Shown here in pieces: positions 41,288 to 52,063 of a DNA stretch of 64,000 nucleotides. How positions within the stretch are numbered: the first letter of the stretch is position 1; every line of letters begins with the position of its first letter. The position numbers and the translations under genes were made by a program. This stretch comes from Aspidiotus rigidus (Eukaryota; Arthropoda; Insecta; Hemiptera; Diaspididae): assembly GCA_035079385.1 (NCBI GenBank), contig JAVHKY010000028.1:6882001-6946000 (forward strand), given 5' to 3'. The notes below the pieces were generated by a model that did no database searches, was not told the origin of the DNA, and worked only from the letters and a program-made list of their open reading frames with translations.

Positions 41288-43732
41288 TTTTTTGGGTCAC
41301 ATGAATAAAAACGCGTTCCTTCGATGCTTCGTTGTACGACTCGAAGACGCGTTTATCTTACTTCAGTGCGGGAAGAGTTCGGTTGCGCGCATGCGCGTAC
41401 TTTTCATGTGCGGAAGTACAAACGAACATTGTGGCTGGCGGGGAAAAGTACGTGAACGAAACAAACAAACATTGTCGTGGTCGCTGAACCCTGAATGTAA
41501 TGATTGTGATCGAGATTCGAGACGATAGACGAAAAAAAATGAAATATGTAGTGCATTTTAATAATTTTTACTAATTAGTAATATTGACTGTAATAGTAAT
41601 CAGCCGGACTGAATCGAGTCAAGATGTCGAGTGAAAAAATACCCGAGGAAATTCGATTAACAGCTGCGGCTGCCGTCAGCAACATCCTTCCTGATGCTTC
41701 GAAAGAAAAGTACGATACAGTATTTCAACTATTTGAAACGTGGTGTAAGGAACACAATATTTCAAGCACGAGGTTAGATGAGGACGTCTTTTTGGCGTAT
41801 TTTCATCAGTTATCAAACAAATACGCTCCAGGAACATTGTGGTCAACCTATTCAATGTTATGCGCTACCATGGATGCATACAGAAACATTCACATTGAGA
41901 ATTTCACAAAACTGCGTTCTTTCATCAAGAAAAAGAATAAGGGTTACAAGAAGAAGAAGGCAAAAGTGTTCACCTCGGAGCAAATTCAACAATTTTTAAC
42001 AGAAGCTCCTGATGGTCAGTGGCTCGCGATCAAAGCTGTTTTTATTGTTGGTATTTTTGGAGTCTGTCGATCATGCGAAATAGTAAATTTGACCCTGAGA
42101 GATGTTCAACAACAGGGTAACGTACTCCTCTTTGAAGTAAAAGATACAAAAACGCACGTCGACAGATCTTTTGTGATTCGTAATGAACAATACCAGATCC
42201 TCAAAAAATACAGAGCACTACGACCTAAGAAATGTGAGTCTCCAACATTTTTCATTGGTTATCGGAACGGTAAGTGCGTAAATCAGAACATGGGAAAAAA
42301 TACCATTTCTTCGTTTCCGCGTCTTATTGCCGAGTATTTAAAACTAGAAACACCGAAGTTATATACTGGCCATTCCTATCGACGAACAGCCGCCACGTTA
42401 TTCGCTAATTCAAGAGGAGCAGATCGTTTCGGTTTAAAACGTTTTGGGGGATGGCGATCTGACGCTGTTGCTGAAAGTTACGTTGAAGAAAGCCTCCAGA
42501 ACAAGCCTCCAGAACAAGATACGTAATGAAAGTTTGATTTCATCGACCATATTTTCCAATTCTGACTGCGCAAATGATAAGTTTCCATCATCATCGCTCA
42601 CAAGTCATGATTCCTCTGCAAAAGTTCAATCACGTCCTGATCAGCATTCAAATGTTGAAACTTCTTCAACTAGAACGTCGACAAATACTGGTAAATTAAA
42701 TTTGATTCCTTCAGTTAGTAATAATCGTAATCCAATAGAATTTGATGATAATGATGAAATCGAAACTGCGATGCTTACATTTGACGAAGCCCAACATGTG
42801 TCAGAAGTTACACGAAATATGTATATCAGTTTCAAGTGATTCTCCTAGTCTTTCTAATGTTCCGGATTTACTAAATAGAATTATAAATTTAACCAACAAC
42901 TCGAGTGTTCATATCAATACCATTAACATAAATATTCATTCGAAGAATTGAACATTTTCCTCTCCGCGTATTGTGGTTATGTATTGTGATCTTTTATCTT
43001 GTACCTACTTATTTTAATTTTTTATTTCTCGAAGGATTTGTTTTTAGTTTTCACAGAAGTTGGTTGTTTTCATTTCTTAATGATCTCGTTAGAATTATTC
43101 TTATAATTTCTTAGTTTTTCTAAAGTAAGTACCTACCTCCTCGAGTGTTCATATCGATCAATATCATTTTAAACATTATATTCATTCGAAATATTGGACA
43201 TTTTTCTCTCTACATATTGTGATTATGTATTGTGATCTTTTATCTTTTAACTATCAAACCTAAGTTACTTATTTTAATTTTTTATTTCTCAAAGGATTTG
43301 TTTTTAGTTTCCGAAGAAGTTGATCGTTTTCATTTCTCAAAGACGTCGCGTCGTTATCATTATTCTTTTAAGTTCCTTTTGGTGTACGTGTTTCTGTGTT
43401 CATTATAATTAAGAATTTTCAATCCACAACACTTGTTTCATCTGTGAATTTCTCAAAGAATCTAACATACCCTTTTATCTTGTGTCTTGAATTTTGTTCG
43501 CAATATTTCTCTGTTCGTTTTTTTTTTTTTTTTTGTTCTGTAAGAAAGTTGACAATTTTTGTTCTGTTTCATTTCGTATTTATTGATTGATTACCGGTAT
43601 TGATTATTTGTTCTCAGTCTATCCCATTTTTTTAACAATTTTAAATACAACACTCTCGCATATATTTTATTTGTGTTCATTATTATCATAGACCATCTCG
43701 CAATTGCGTTTTTATTCATGTGAACCAAAAAA
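41288..43732 (+). mobile_element. Tyrosine-recombinase element with TIRs, left arm
   Basis: Starts TTTTTTGGGTCACATGAATA and ends with the inverse of TTTTTTGGTTCACATGAATA, 26 of 27 positions matching. A recombinase gene lies between. Length 2445 bp. Behind the gene are two diverged direct repeats (about 42940-43110 and 43140-43330, TATTGTGATTATGTATTGTG). A mirror-image copy lies at 44215-46613. Crypton elements, the known DNA elements with such recombinases, are described as lacking terminal inverted repeats. Confidence 0.75.
41624..42526 (+). pseudogene. Tyrosine recombinase (Crypton-like), frameshifted near its end
   Basis: ATG at 41624. A SAM-like N-terminal core-binding half is followed by the catalytic half with R (FGVCRSCEIV), K/T (VKDTKTH), H-x2-R (GHSYRRTAAT), W (GGWRSD) and the nucleophile Y (AVAESYVEES). 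This is the R-H-R-W-Y set of tyrosine recombinases, which cut and rejoin DNA through a 3'-phosphotyrosine. A 13-bp tandem duplication (CCTCCAGAACAAG, about 42497-42522) shifts the frame and ends the protein at 300 aa. The lost tail is still readable in another frame up to 42839. The catalytic part is unaffected. Confidence 0.85.
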
Positions 43733-43860
43733 TAGCGTACGCTACACGTGAACGGAGGAAAGCGATATACTCGCGCTGCATGGCGGCCCTCGCCGCGGCT
43801 CGGGCCGCCAAAGCGCTCCTATAGAAATCGCTCTCCTCCGTCCCTTATAGCGTAATATAC
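43733..43860. repeat. MITE-like inverted repeat with GC hairpin, left
   Basis: Ends TAGCGTACGCTAC and CTATAGCG-type inverse; inner halves CGGAGGAAAGCGAT and ATCGCTCTCCTCCG pair. The centre TGGCGGCCC ... GGGCCGCCA is a perfect 9-bp stem. Mirror copy at 44087-44214. Confidence 0.65.
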
Positions 43861-44061
43861 TATTATTCGTCTATTTGTCCTGGCTCGAAGAAAGGGGAAC
43901 CAGTTGTCACTGACCTTAGAGCTTTATGTTATCAGCCAGATGGAGTGATACTTTACAAGTTGCGTCATTCAGACGCCTGGACCAAAATGAAGAACCGAAC
44001 CAAAACTCAGCTCAAGCCAAAAGCAGCACTTCAAACAGCGTCAACCTATTCAACCTTCTAA
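43858..44061 (+). pseudogene. C-terminal piece of DUF7869-like gene 3, in the palindrome spacer
   Basis: 67 open codons, YYSSICPGSKKGEPVVTDLR, ALCYQPDGVILYKLRHSDAW and a stop at 44059. The PG-x-KKG-P-V-TDLRAL-Y-PDG motif is the usual tail of the protein family whose preceding part (GHTQMECDSMHS ... HEEFLDY) stands at 46865-46614 on the opposite strand. Inside the palindrome this piece is the only non-repeated DNA (43861-44086). Confidence 0.65.
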
Positions 44062-44086
44062 ATTGATGCATTTACGATCATTGACA

Positions 44087-44214
44087 GTATATTACGCTAT
44101 AAGGGACGGAGGAGAGCGATTTCTATACGAGCGCTTTGGCGGCCCGAGCCGCGGCGAGGGCCGCCATGCAGCGCGAGTATATCGCTTTCCTCCGTTCACG
44201 TGTAGCGTACGCTA
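44087..44214. repeat. MITE-like inverted repeat with GC hairpin, right
   Basis: Mirror copy of 43733-43860 with one or two base differences (for example CTCGTATAG against CTCCTATAG). Confidence 0.65.
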
Positions 44215-46613
44215 TTTTTTGGTTCACATGAATAAAAACGCAATTGCGAGATGATCTATGATAATAATGAACACAAATAAAATATATGCGAGAGTGTTGT
44301 ATTTAAAATTGTTAAAAAAAATGGGATAGACTGAGAACAAATAATCAATACCGGTAATCAATCAATAAATACGAAATGAAACAGAACAAAAATTGTCAAC
44401 TTTCTTACAGAACAAAAAAAAAAAAAAAAAACGAACAGAGAAATATTGCGAACAAAATTCAAGACACAAGATAAAAGGGTATGTTAGATTCTTTGAGAAA
44501 TTCACAGATGAAACAAGTGTTGTGGATTGAAAATTCTTAATTATAATGAACACAGAAACACGTACACCAAAAGGAACTTAAAAGAATAATGATAACGACG
44601 CGACGTCTTTGAGAAATGAAAACGATCAACTTCTTCGGAAACTAAAAACAAATCCTTTGAGAAATAAAAAATTAAAATAAGTAACTTAGGTTTGATAGTT
44701 AAAAGATAAAAGATCACAATACATAATCACAATATGCAGAGAGAAAAATGTCCAATATTTCGAATTAATATAATGTTTAAAATGATATTGATCGATATGA
44801 ACACTCGAGGAGGTAGGTACTTACTTTAGAAAAACTAAGAAATTATAAGAATAATTCTAACGAGATCATTAAGAAATGAAAACAACCAACTTCTTTGAAA
44901 ACTAAAAACAAATCCTTCGAGAAATAAAAAATTAAAATAAGTAGGTACAAGATAAAAGATCACAATACATAACCACAATACGCGGAGAGGAAAATGTTCA
45001 ATTCTTCGAATGAATATTTATGTTAATGGTATTGATATGAACACTCGAGTTGTTGGTTAAATTTATAATTCTATTTAGTAAATCCGGAACATTAGAAAGA
45101 CTAGGAGAATCACTTGAAACTGATATACATATTTCGTGTAACTTCTGACACATGTTGGGCTTCGTCAAATGTAAGCATCGCAGTTTCGATTTCATCATTA
45201 TCATCAAATTCTATTGGATTACGATTATTACTAACTGAAGGAATCAAATTTAATTTACCAGTATTTGTCGACGTTCTAGTTGAAGAAGTTTCAACATTTG
45301 AATGCTGATCAGGACGTGATTGAACTTTTGCAGAGGAATCATGACTTGTGAGCGATGATGATGGAAACTTATCATTTGCGCAGTCAGAATTGGAAAATAT
45401 GGTCGATGAAATCAAACTTTCATTACGTATCTTGTTCTGGAGGCTTTCTTCAACGTAACTTTCAGCAACAGCGTCAGATCGCCATCCCCCAAAACGTTTT
45501 AAACCGAAACGATCTGCTCCTCTTGAATTAGCGAATAACGTGGCGGCTGTTCGTCGATAGGAATGGCCAGTATATAACTTCGGTGTTTCTAGTTTTAAAT
45601 ACTCGGCAATAAGACGCGGAAACGAAGAAATGGTATTTTTTCCCATGTTCTGATTTACGCACTTACCGTTCCGATAACCCATGAAAAATTTTGGAGACTC
45701 ACATTTCTTAGGTCGTAGTGCTCTGTATTTTTTGAGGATCTGGTATTGTTCATTACAAATCACAAAAGATCTGTCGACGTGCGTTTTCGTATCTTTTACT
45801 TCAAAGAGGAGTACGTTACCCTGTTGTTGAACATCTCTCAGGGTCAAATTTACTATTTCGCATGATCGACAGACTCCAAAAATACCAACAATAAAAACAG
45901 CTTTGATCGCGAGCCACTGACCATCAGGAGCTTCTGTTAAAAATTGTTGAACTTGCTCCGACGTGAACACTTTTGCCTTCTTCTTCTTGTAACCCTTATT
46001 CTTTTTCTTGATGAAAGAACGCAGTTTTGTGAAATTCTCAATGTGAATGTTTCTGTATGCATCCATGGTAGCGCGTAACATTGAATAGGTTGACCACAAT
46101 GTTCCTGGAGCGTATTTGTTTGATAACTGATGAAAATACGCCAAAAAGGCGTCCTCATCTAACCTCGTGCTTGAAATATTGTGTTCCTTACACCACGTTT
46201 CAAATAGTTGAAATACTGTATCGTACTTTAAACGAATTTCCTCGGGTATTTTTTCACTCGACATCTTGACTCGATTCAGTCCGGCTGATTACTATTACAG
46301 TCAATATTACTAATTAGTAAAAATTATTAAAATGCACTACATATTTCGTTTTTTTTCGTCTATCGTCTCGAATCTCGATCACAATCATTACATTCAGGGT
46401 TCAGCGACCACGACAATGTTTGTTTGTTTCGTTCACGTACTTTTCCCCGCCAGCCACAATGTTCGTTTGTACTTCCGCACATGAAAAGTACGCGCATGCG
46501 CGCAACCGAACTCTTCCCGCACTGAAGTAAGATAAACGCGTCTTCGAGCCGAAGCATCGAGTCGTACAACGAAGCATCGAAGGAACGCGTTTTTATTCAT
46601 GTGACCCAAAAAA
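44215..46613 (-). mobile_element. Tyrosine-recombinase element with TIRs, right arm
   Basis: Mirror of the left arm, 2399 bp. The length difference comes from a deletion in the gene's 5' part and the lack of the 13-bp duplication. The outer terminus abuts gene 3 at 46614. Confidence 0.75.
45110..46264 (-). CDS. Tyrosine recombinase (Crypton-like), full C-terminus
   Basis: 384 aa from ATG at 46264. Catalytic set R133, H234, R237, W261, Y270. K160 lies in the KDTKTH hairpin. A Lys-rich linker (KKKNKGYKKKKAK, about 86-98) separates the core-binding and catalytic halves. The acidic/Ser-rich tail after 280 is present, unlike in the left copy. Relative to that copy, 17 residues after EEIRL (the TAAAAVSNILPDASKE segment) are deleted in frame, so the N-terminal helix may be impaired. 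No stop or frameshift. Confidence 0.85.
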   Translation of the reverse strand: MSSEKIPEEIRLKYDTVFQLFETWCKEHNISSTRLDEDAFLAYFHQLSNKYAPGTLWSTYSMLRATMDAYRNIHIENFTKLRSFIKKKNKGYKKKKAKVFTSEQVQQFLTEAPDGQWLAIKAVFIVGIFGVCRSCEIVNLTLRDVQQQGNVLLFEVKDTKTHVDRSFVICNEQYQILKKYRALRPKKCESPKFFMGYRNGKCVNQNMGKNTISSFPRLIAEYLKLETPKLYTGHSYRRTAATLFANSRGADRFGLKRFGGWRSDAVAESYVEESLQNKIRNESLISSTIFSNSDCANDKFPSSSLTSHDSSAKVQSRPDQHSNVETSSTRTSTNTGKLNLIPSVSNNRNPIEFDDNDEIETAMLTFDEAQHVSEVTRNMYISFK

Positions 46614-47144
46614 ATTAATTGTAGAATAATCTAAAAATTCTTCGTGGTTCCAATATTTTGTATTATAAGGTTTTGGATTTAATCGTGCCTGTTGGCAAAA
46701 TGACAAATACATGCTTGGCAAATAGACTTCCTTTTTTCTAAACTTCTGTTCTACCGTAGAATGCATAGAGTCGCACTCCATTTGGGTATGCCCCTTCTCT
46801 AAATATTTTTGAACAATTATTATTCCTTCTTTCATAGACAAATTATTGATTAACGCGTTTAACACAATAAACTGCAGGCATGCGCAGTTTTGTTAAGGTT
46901 CAAGAGACTTATGCGCATACCCGAGAGGGTCAAGTGACTTTTGCGCCACCCTGTAATATCTGTAAACTCTGTTACCTAAATAATTGAAAAACTAATGGAT
47001 ATAAGCCCTTTAAGAAGCCAATGTAAGGGGAAATTCCTTTAATTTAAAACTCATTAGTGCATTTCCATCGAGTTATCTGTACACAGTTATTTATAAGCAG
47101 AATAATCAGGAAAATTTTTCAAATTCATTTTTTCAAACATACCT

Positions 47145-47235
47145 TCGGTCGGTGGCTTATTTTCGGTCCTACGCTTGTAATAGCGACATCTCATCGAAAT
47201 TTTTTCCTTGGATAATTTTTTCATGATAGGTGCCT
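47145..47235 (-). CDS. Small basic exon, unassigned
   Basis: Between TTTTAG and GTATG: PIMKKLSKEKISMRCRYYKR then RTENKPPTEG. It lies within gene 3's long intron on the same strand. It could be an alternative exon or a relic of another element. Confidence 0.3.
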
Positions 47236-47299
47236 AAAATAAGAGGTAAAATTCGTCAAAAATAGATTTCTGAAGCAACGCAAAAAAAAAAAACCTTAT

Positions 47300-48120
47300 T
47301 AAGCAAGAATGCAAACTTGTATTAAATTTTTACGTTTTACATTTTCCTCGATCAGACAGGCAAATGCTTCATAATTCTAACGATAAAAGCTTATTCAAAA
47401 TCTGCCAATGTAATTTTATTCTAATCTCCTAAGTGATGAACCTTCATTTCGAGGTATCTCTCGGGGACTTGGTGACAATTTCCAGGTTGTCATCGCACAT
47501 TGGAAACTTGGGATTTCAGTTTAAATTCCCGGTGGCAGAAAATTTTTGAGGAGAAAAAGTATAACTCTTCATTTGCAACGAATTTCAGTCCATGACTAGC
47601 CCTACCTAAAGGACTTGGCTATTCCAAAAATAAATTGGTGCATAGGAGGAAAGTGTCTCAGATAATTCTTGAGCGTGTGTTCTAAAGCGTTAGATTCTGG
47701 TCAGGATTGATTTTTGGGTAAAGAAACATTCATTTCAGAGCGAGAGGGAAATCGAGGAGAGGAGAAAATTCTCATCATTAAGTGAAATTGCATACATCGT
47801 ATTTCACAATACACTTCTTACTTCAATCCTTTTGTTAAGTTTTCTCTCTGAAAAGAATTGGAGAAATTTTACAACAATTTTTAATAAGAGACACTCAAAA
47901 AATAAAATTTTCCTTTTTTCTAATACTGTGATTTGGTGAAGATGTAACGTTGTTCTGTAGAATACAATAATTCTCCGGGAATTAAGAAGTAATATTTCTA
48001 AATTTTTTTAGATGTGTATCAAGTTGGTCAAATTCAATCAGATTTGTATGAGTTCAAGATTAAAAGATTTTGAATTTTGTCCTCAAGAAAACATTCTAGG
48101 TTAGCTAAAAAAAAGTATTT
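47300..48120. other. No gene seen
   Basis: AT-rich stretch between exons of gene 3. Confidence 0.4.
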
Positions 48121-48637
48121 GAATTATAGGTACCAACTTTTTTATAACGCCCATCGCTCCAGATAGTGATCTCGTCATTCTTTTCAAATTGTACTTTTTC
48201 TTCGATGAATTTTGTAATCATGGTCGCAAATACATTTTTTATCGATGAATGCTGAAAAAATGTTTCAAATTTCTCAGGAGAATATCAAATTGACTACAAA
48301 GAGTGTAATGGCCTCAGATTGAGCGAATTTTTTAAAGTGGTGAGAAAAAGAAAAAAAAAAAATACACAAAATATGGTGAAGGATGAAAGTGCCAGTTGAA
48401 TCTAAAAACTCGCAGCCAACTTTGTCAACCGGTAGGGGTTGCCTTTGTTTACTGTATTAATCGCTATGGAGCTTCTTGTACACATTTATAATTTTTGTTT
48501 TTATAATTCAATCTATAATTATAATGGTTTATATTTTCTCCCACATTATATTTTCTCAGAATGAAAGCAAAGTAAAAGAGAGTGTATAAATTGAATGAAA
48601 GTGTTTTAATAATGAAATTGCTTATCAGCTTACCTGT

Positions 48638-49271
48638 CCCTGTTCTAGAAGTTGATTTGGTACATGCTTTTTCTCGCCTATATGAAGACAGTAAGCTCGT
48701 CATCTTCTTTTGACACTCTGGAACTTCTCGACTCAAAACACCAGCAACTTGAACCCACGCATCATATTTTAAATTTTTTCGATAGAAATTGACCACAGGA
48801 TGGGCCTCGACCGATATTTGTCAATCAACAAAATGCAGGTGTCGTCAGCCCACAAATTTGTATCTTTTTTACCCAACATTTTCTCAACAACACGGCAAGC
48901 ACCTCTTTGCGTGTTGAAATTCACGAATGCACTAAATTCACGTCCACACTGCGCATCGAATCGCGCACAAATCTCTTTGTGTTCGGCTCAAAGACGGACA
49001 AGAAATGGTTTGTCGCGCGGCAGTATTGCAACGCCGCAGTTCACGCGCAATTTGTGCGCGTACTCGTCCACACCTAACGAACGGCGGATCAAACATGCGC
49101 GTTTCTTGTTGCATTGCTCGCGCAGCGCGGGCCTGGCGCGCAAGTGTGGACCGGCCTTTAGTGTGTACAGAAGACAATCTACCTTCCACATTACTCTGGT
49201 ATTGTTCGGACTTTCTACTGGAACATTGTCTTCTGTGGTTCGATTATTTTCTGCGGCTCCTAAGGACATGA
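48638..49271 (-). pseudogene. MADF-domain gene relic
   Basis: Starts MSLGAAENNRTTEDNVPVES at 49271 and is interrupted by a MITE. It continues VVEKMLGKKDTNLWADDTCI, LLIDKYRSRP and, one frame away after about 48800, VVNFYRKNLKYDAWVQVAGV, LSREVPECQKKMTSLLSSYR. LI-x-Y-x3-P-LW ... AW-x-VA ... K-x-L-x-S-Y-RE is the MADF DNA-binding pattern (Myb/SANT-like), often an accessory protein of PIF/Harbinger elements. The exon ends at the donor GTAAGC near 48638. Confidence 0.6.
48930..49162. mobile_element. 233-bp MITE in the MADF relic
   Basis: Ends CACTAAATTCACGTCCACAC and the inverse of CACTAAAGGCCGGTCCACAC, an imperfect 25-bp terminal repeat. The interior is rich in GCGC/GTGCGC, unlike its AT-rich surroundings. 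I do not see a clear target duplication. Confidence 0.6.
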
Positions 49272-49384
49272 TTAATATTTTTTGTAAGAAAATATTATTA
49301 TTGCAAATGATCGTACAGCTGAGGATGGTACAAGTACATAGAATCACTGACTTAGTTTTTTCAAGTAGTCGCGTTTCGTTTTAA

Positions 49385-49738
49385 AAAATAGCTGGTAGCG
49401 CCCAGCAATACTTCTTCCAATCACGGTTTGAATGAAATGGGTTGAATCCTTAAATTTGAATTTTTCCTTCACATATTCTGCGAAAAGTCAAAAATCAGTT
49501 TGAATAAAAACTTCATAAAAATATCAACAAAATTTTTCCTACTCTCCGCTGCACCACGAGTTCCAAAACCAAAAATAATCTCTCTACAGGCTCTCCCGCC
49601 AACACTTCTTGTCAAGACCGCGCAATCTCTCTGATTTATATGTATTTACATTCTATCACTCTTTTTTGTGGACAGGTAAATCAGCCAGATATTTTAAATA
49701 AAAAACCATGAAATAAAACTGAGACTTGATGAACTTAC
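49385..49738. other. No gene seen
   Basis: AT-rich, with only short frames. Confidence 0.4.
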
Positions 49739-50061
49739 CAACTATAAACGTTGACAATTCTGTCTTGAAAATCGCTTTTTTCTGAGCCGAACCCATGTAG
49801 GTATAATATAAAAAGAAGGAACCATTTTGTGAAACTTACTAACCATTTTGTGAATTTGGCAATATAGGTACTCTCATTTTTGCTGCGTGAGTACATACAT
49901 TTTATGGTCTCGTCCTTCTTCTTTTACTTTATCCCAAGCGTCATAGTACGACTCCTGACTCAATTTGTCATGGTATAAAGTATGAATTTCAAATTCAGAG
50001 CAATCATTAAATTTATGGATTGATGCGGCATTAGCCACTGCGTGTAGTGAATACTTAGTCG
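49739..50061 (-). pseudogene. Possible upstream exons of gene 3
   Basis: 50061-49874 is open (TKYSLHAVANAASIHKFNDC, LYHDKLSQESYYDAWDKVKE, HKMYVLTQQ) and starts exactly at a transposon terminus. 49799-49739 (QKKAIFKTELSTFIV) ends at GTAAGT. Strand and order fit gene 3, whose relatives have a similar K-x-L-STF segment before WSDG. The link is inferred. Confidence 0.35.
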
Positions 50062-50124
50062 GCACCTACATAAGCAGCAACCTAGCGACCAGCGACCTGC
50101 GACTAGCTGCAACTACTTGCAACT

Positions 50125-50924
50125 GAATGCTGTGTTTGAGAGACATAATTCCTTTCCGTATCTATTTCGACCAATGTTTCAGTTTCAACTGTTTCAATGT
50201 TTCATACCGTGTGTATGAAGTTTCTCTCTTTCTTCATCAGTGTGGTTTTGAAAAATAATTTACCAGAAAACCCTCCAGATATAAGTGATGAATGGGAAAC
50301 AATTAATCTGAATGAATCAGATAAAAAGAGATATAAGTAAGAAGAAAGAAAAACAATATGACTCTTAGTAGCCATGATTTTAATTGTAGAAAACGTGGGC
50401 GAAAAATCCTCCCTCGTTTTCAAAGATGAATGACAAAAAAGGGGAGAATAATCGTGTCCATTTTAGTGGATGTGTTCAGAGAGGAAAAAATTATGTGAGC
50501 ATCCATTAAAAATTTTTCCTGAAATATATTGTTTTATTCGCACACTAACGAGTTGAGCTTTCAGTTACATGCGAGATTCAATTTCTGTACGTGCATTTTG
50601 TACAGATTTTCATCTCTCGTGTGACTTTTTTCGATTTTTGAACGTTTGATAATTTTCTCCTCTTTCCAATGAGCTTTTGACCAAGTTGACAGCACAATTA
50701 CAACCTGAGATATGCATTTAAAAAAAATCTTTTGTTCTCTACACAGAGAGAATCTGGTTTACCAGAAATGAATGAAAATTGATGAAACCATACGTCATTA
50801 TAGGATCATTTTCTTCCATTTCGTGAACGAGAAATTAATTACCATAGGCTCTTGAGTTGAAGTATTCGTTCAACCATACGCCTCATAGGCTTTTGAGTTG
50901 CAAGTATTCGTTCAATCATACGTA
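50125..50924. other. No gene seen
   Basis: Interior of the Harbinger-like element left of the mariner. AT-rich, no domain. Confidence 0.4.
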
Positions 50925-50983
50925 CGAGGGCTGTTTCAGAAAGAGTGAGACAACGCTTGGTACAGGCTTAATAATGAACTTTA

Positions 50984-52063
50984 TTAGTCAAAAATTCGTA
51001 CACGCTCGATGTAACTCCCCCCCACTAAAATACATTTTTTCCAACGTTTTTCCCATTGTTTGAATGAGTTTTGAAACATACTTTCCGAAATCCCTCTCAA
51101 TTCACCCTGTACAGCATTTTGTATTTCCGGAATCGACTCAAAAACACGACCCTTCAAATTTTTTTTAATAGTGGGGTATAAAAAAAAATCATTTAAGGCA
51201 AGGTCCGGGCTGTACGGGGGATGAGGGACCAATTCGATCTTCTTTTCGTCAAGGAACTTCTTTACCAAAATTGCTGTGTGCACTGGCGCGTTGTCATGGT
51301 GAAGTTTAAAGGCGCCTCCCTGAAATTCCGGCCTCTTCCTTGGGATATGGACCCGTACGAGTTTCTTCAGAACACTAGTGTAATATGCTGCGGTCACCGT
51401 TTTACCCTGCTCAACAAAATGGCAATAAATCATCCCACGGCAATCGAAGAATGTGATGGGTATTGTCTTCTTCGCTGATTTTTGGGCCTTTGCTTTCACC
51501 GGCGGAGCGGATCCTTTTTTCCGCCATTCCGTGCTCTGCTGTTTCATTTCTGGGTCAAAGGCATACATCCAACTCTCATCGACCGTAACGACATTATAAA
51601 ACCAATTTTCGTCTTCCTCAAGATGCGAGAGCATTTCTTTGCAAATGCGAACTCGATTCTCCTTCATTTCGTCCGTAAGCAATCGGGGAATCCACCGCGC
51701 ACTAATGCGTGAATAGCCGAGATCGTGTTTCAAAATTCGTTGAGCGGACGACAGCGAAATCTGTAGTGCTCTACTTAAAGCACGAAGTGTAATTCGTGCA
51801 TCATCGGCAATCAAGGTGGCAGCAGTGTTCACTAACATCTCCGTTCGCGCGCTTCGGGGAACACCTGGCCCGCCTTTCAAATCCCCACTCGTTCGACCAC
51901 TCTTGTACGCGTTCAACCAACGATAAACAGCTGCACGTGATAGACAATCATTGCCGTATGTCTCCTTTAATTGTCTATAAATTTCGGCCGCTTGAACATC
52001 GCGTTTTCGAAGAAAATTAATGACGTAACGTTGTTCCCGTTTAATTTCCAAAAAATCACTCAT
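50984..52063 (-). CDS. mariner transposase, intact
   Basis: 359 aa from the ATG at 52063 (MSDFLEIKREQRYVINFLRK). Two helix-turn-helix regions occupy residues 1-110, with GRP-like linker GPGVPRSAR. The catalytic core has D162 (VTVDESW), D257 (LHHDNAPVHTA) and D292 (YSPDLALNDFFLYP), exactly 34 residues between the last two, the DD34D of mariner proper. WVPHEL is represented by WIPRLLT at about 124. No disabling change is seen. It is a nuclear cut-and-paste transposase targeting TA. Its promoter-side terminus is separated by the hAT insertion 83 bp upstream of the ATG, which may silence it. Confidence 0.95.
   Translation of the reverse strand: MSDFLEIKREQRYVINFLRKRDVQAAEIYRQLKETYGNDCLSRAAVYRWLNAYKSGRTSGDLKGGPGVPRSARTEMLVNTAATLIADDARITLRALSRALQISLSSAQRILKHDLGYSRISARWIPRLLTDEMKENRVRICKEMLSHLEEDENWFYNVVTVDESWMYAFDPEMKQQSTEWRKKGSAPPVKAKAQKSAKKTIPITFFDCRGMIYCHFVEQGKTVTAAYYTSVLKKLVRVHIPRKRPEFQGGAFKLHHDNAPVHTAILVKKFLDEKKIELVPHPPYSPDLALNDFFLYPTIKKNLKGRVFESIPEIQNAVQGELRGISESMFQNSFKQWEKRWKKCILVGGSYIERVRIFD

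Larger units (their letters stand above)
46614..48251 (-). pseudogene. DUF7869-like gene 3, central part
   Basis: An exon at 48251-48134 reads VFATMITKFIEEKVQFEKND then ITIWSDGRYKKVG at a donor GTACCT. An exon at about 46880-46614 reads NNLSMKEGIIIVQKYLEKGH, TQMECDSMHSTVEQKFRKKE, AYLP-type and YNTKYWNHEEFLDYSTIN up to the recombinase element. WSDG ... GHTQMECDSMHS is a well-known pairing in the relatives of DUF7869 proteins, with WSDG and ECD carrying candidate catalytic Asp. The C-x-YQN-N usually following WSDG is degenerate. The C-terminal end is at 43858-44061, inverted. The interval between the exons is AT-rich intron or insertion. Confidence 0.65.

Noticed and set aside
50062..50070. Three-base target duplication of the Harbinger-like element
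   Set aside because: Left flank GTCG and right flank GCAC do not match; no TWA or other 3-bp repeat is visible, so none is claimed.
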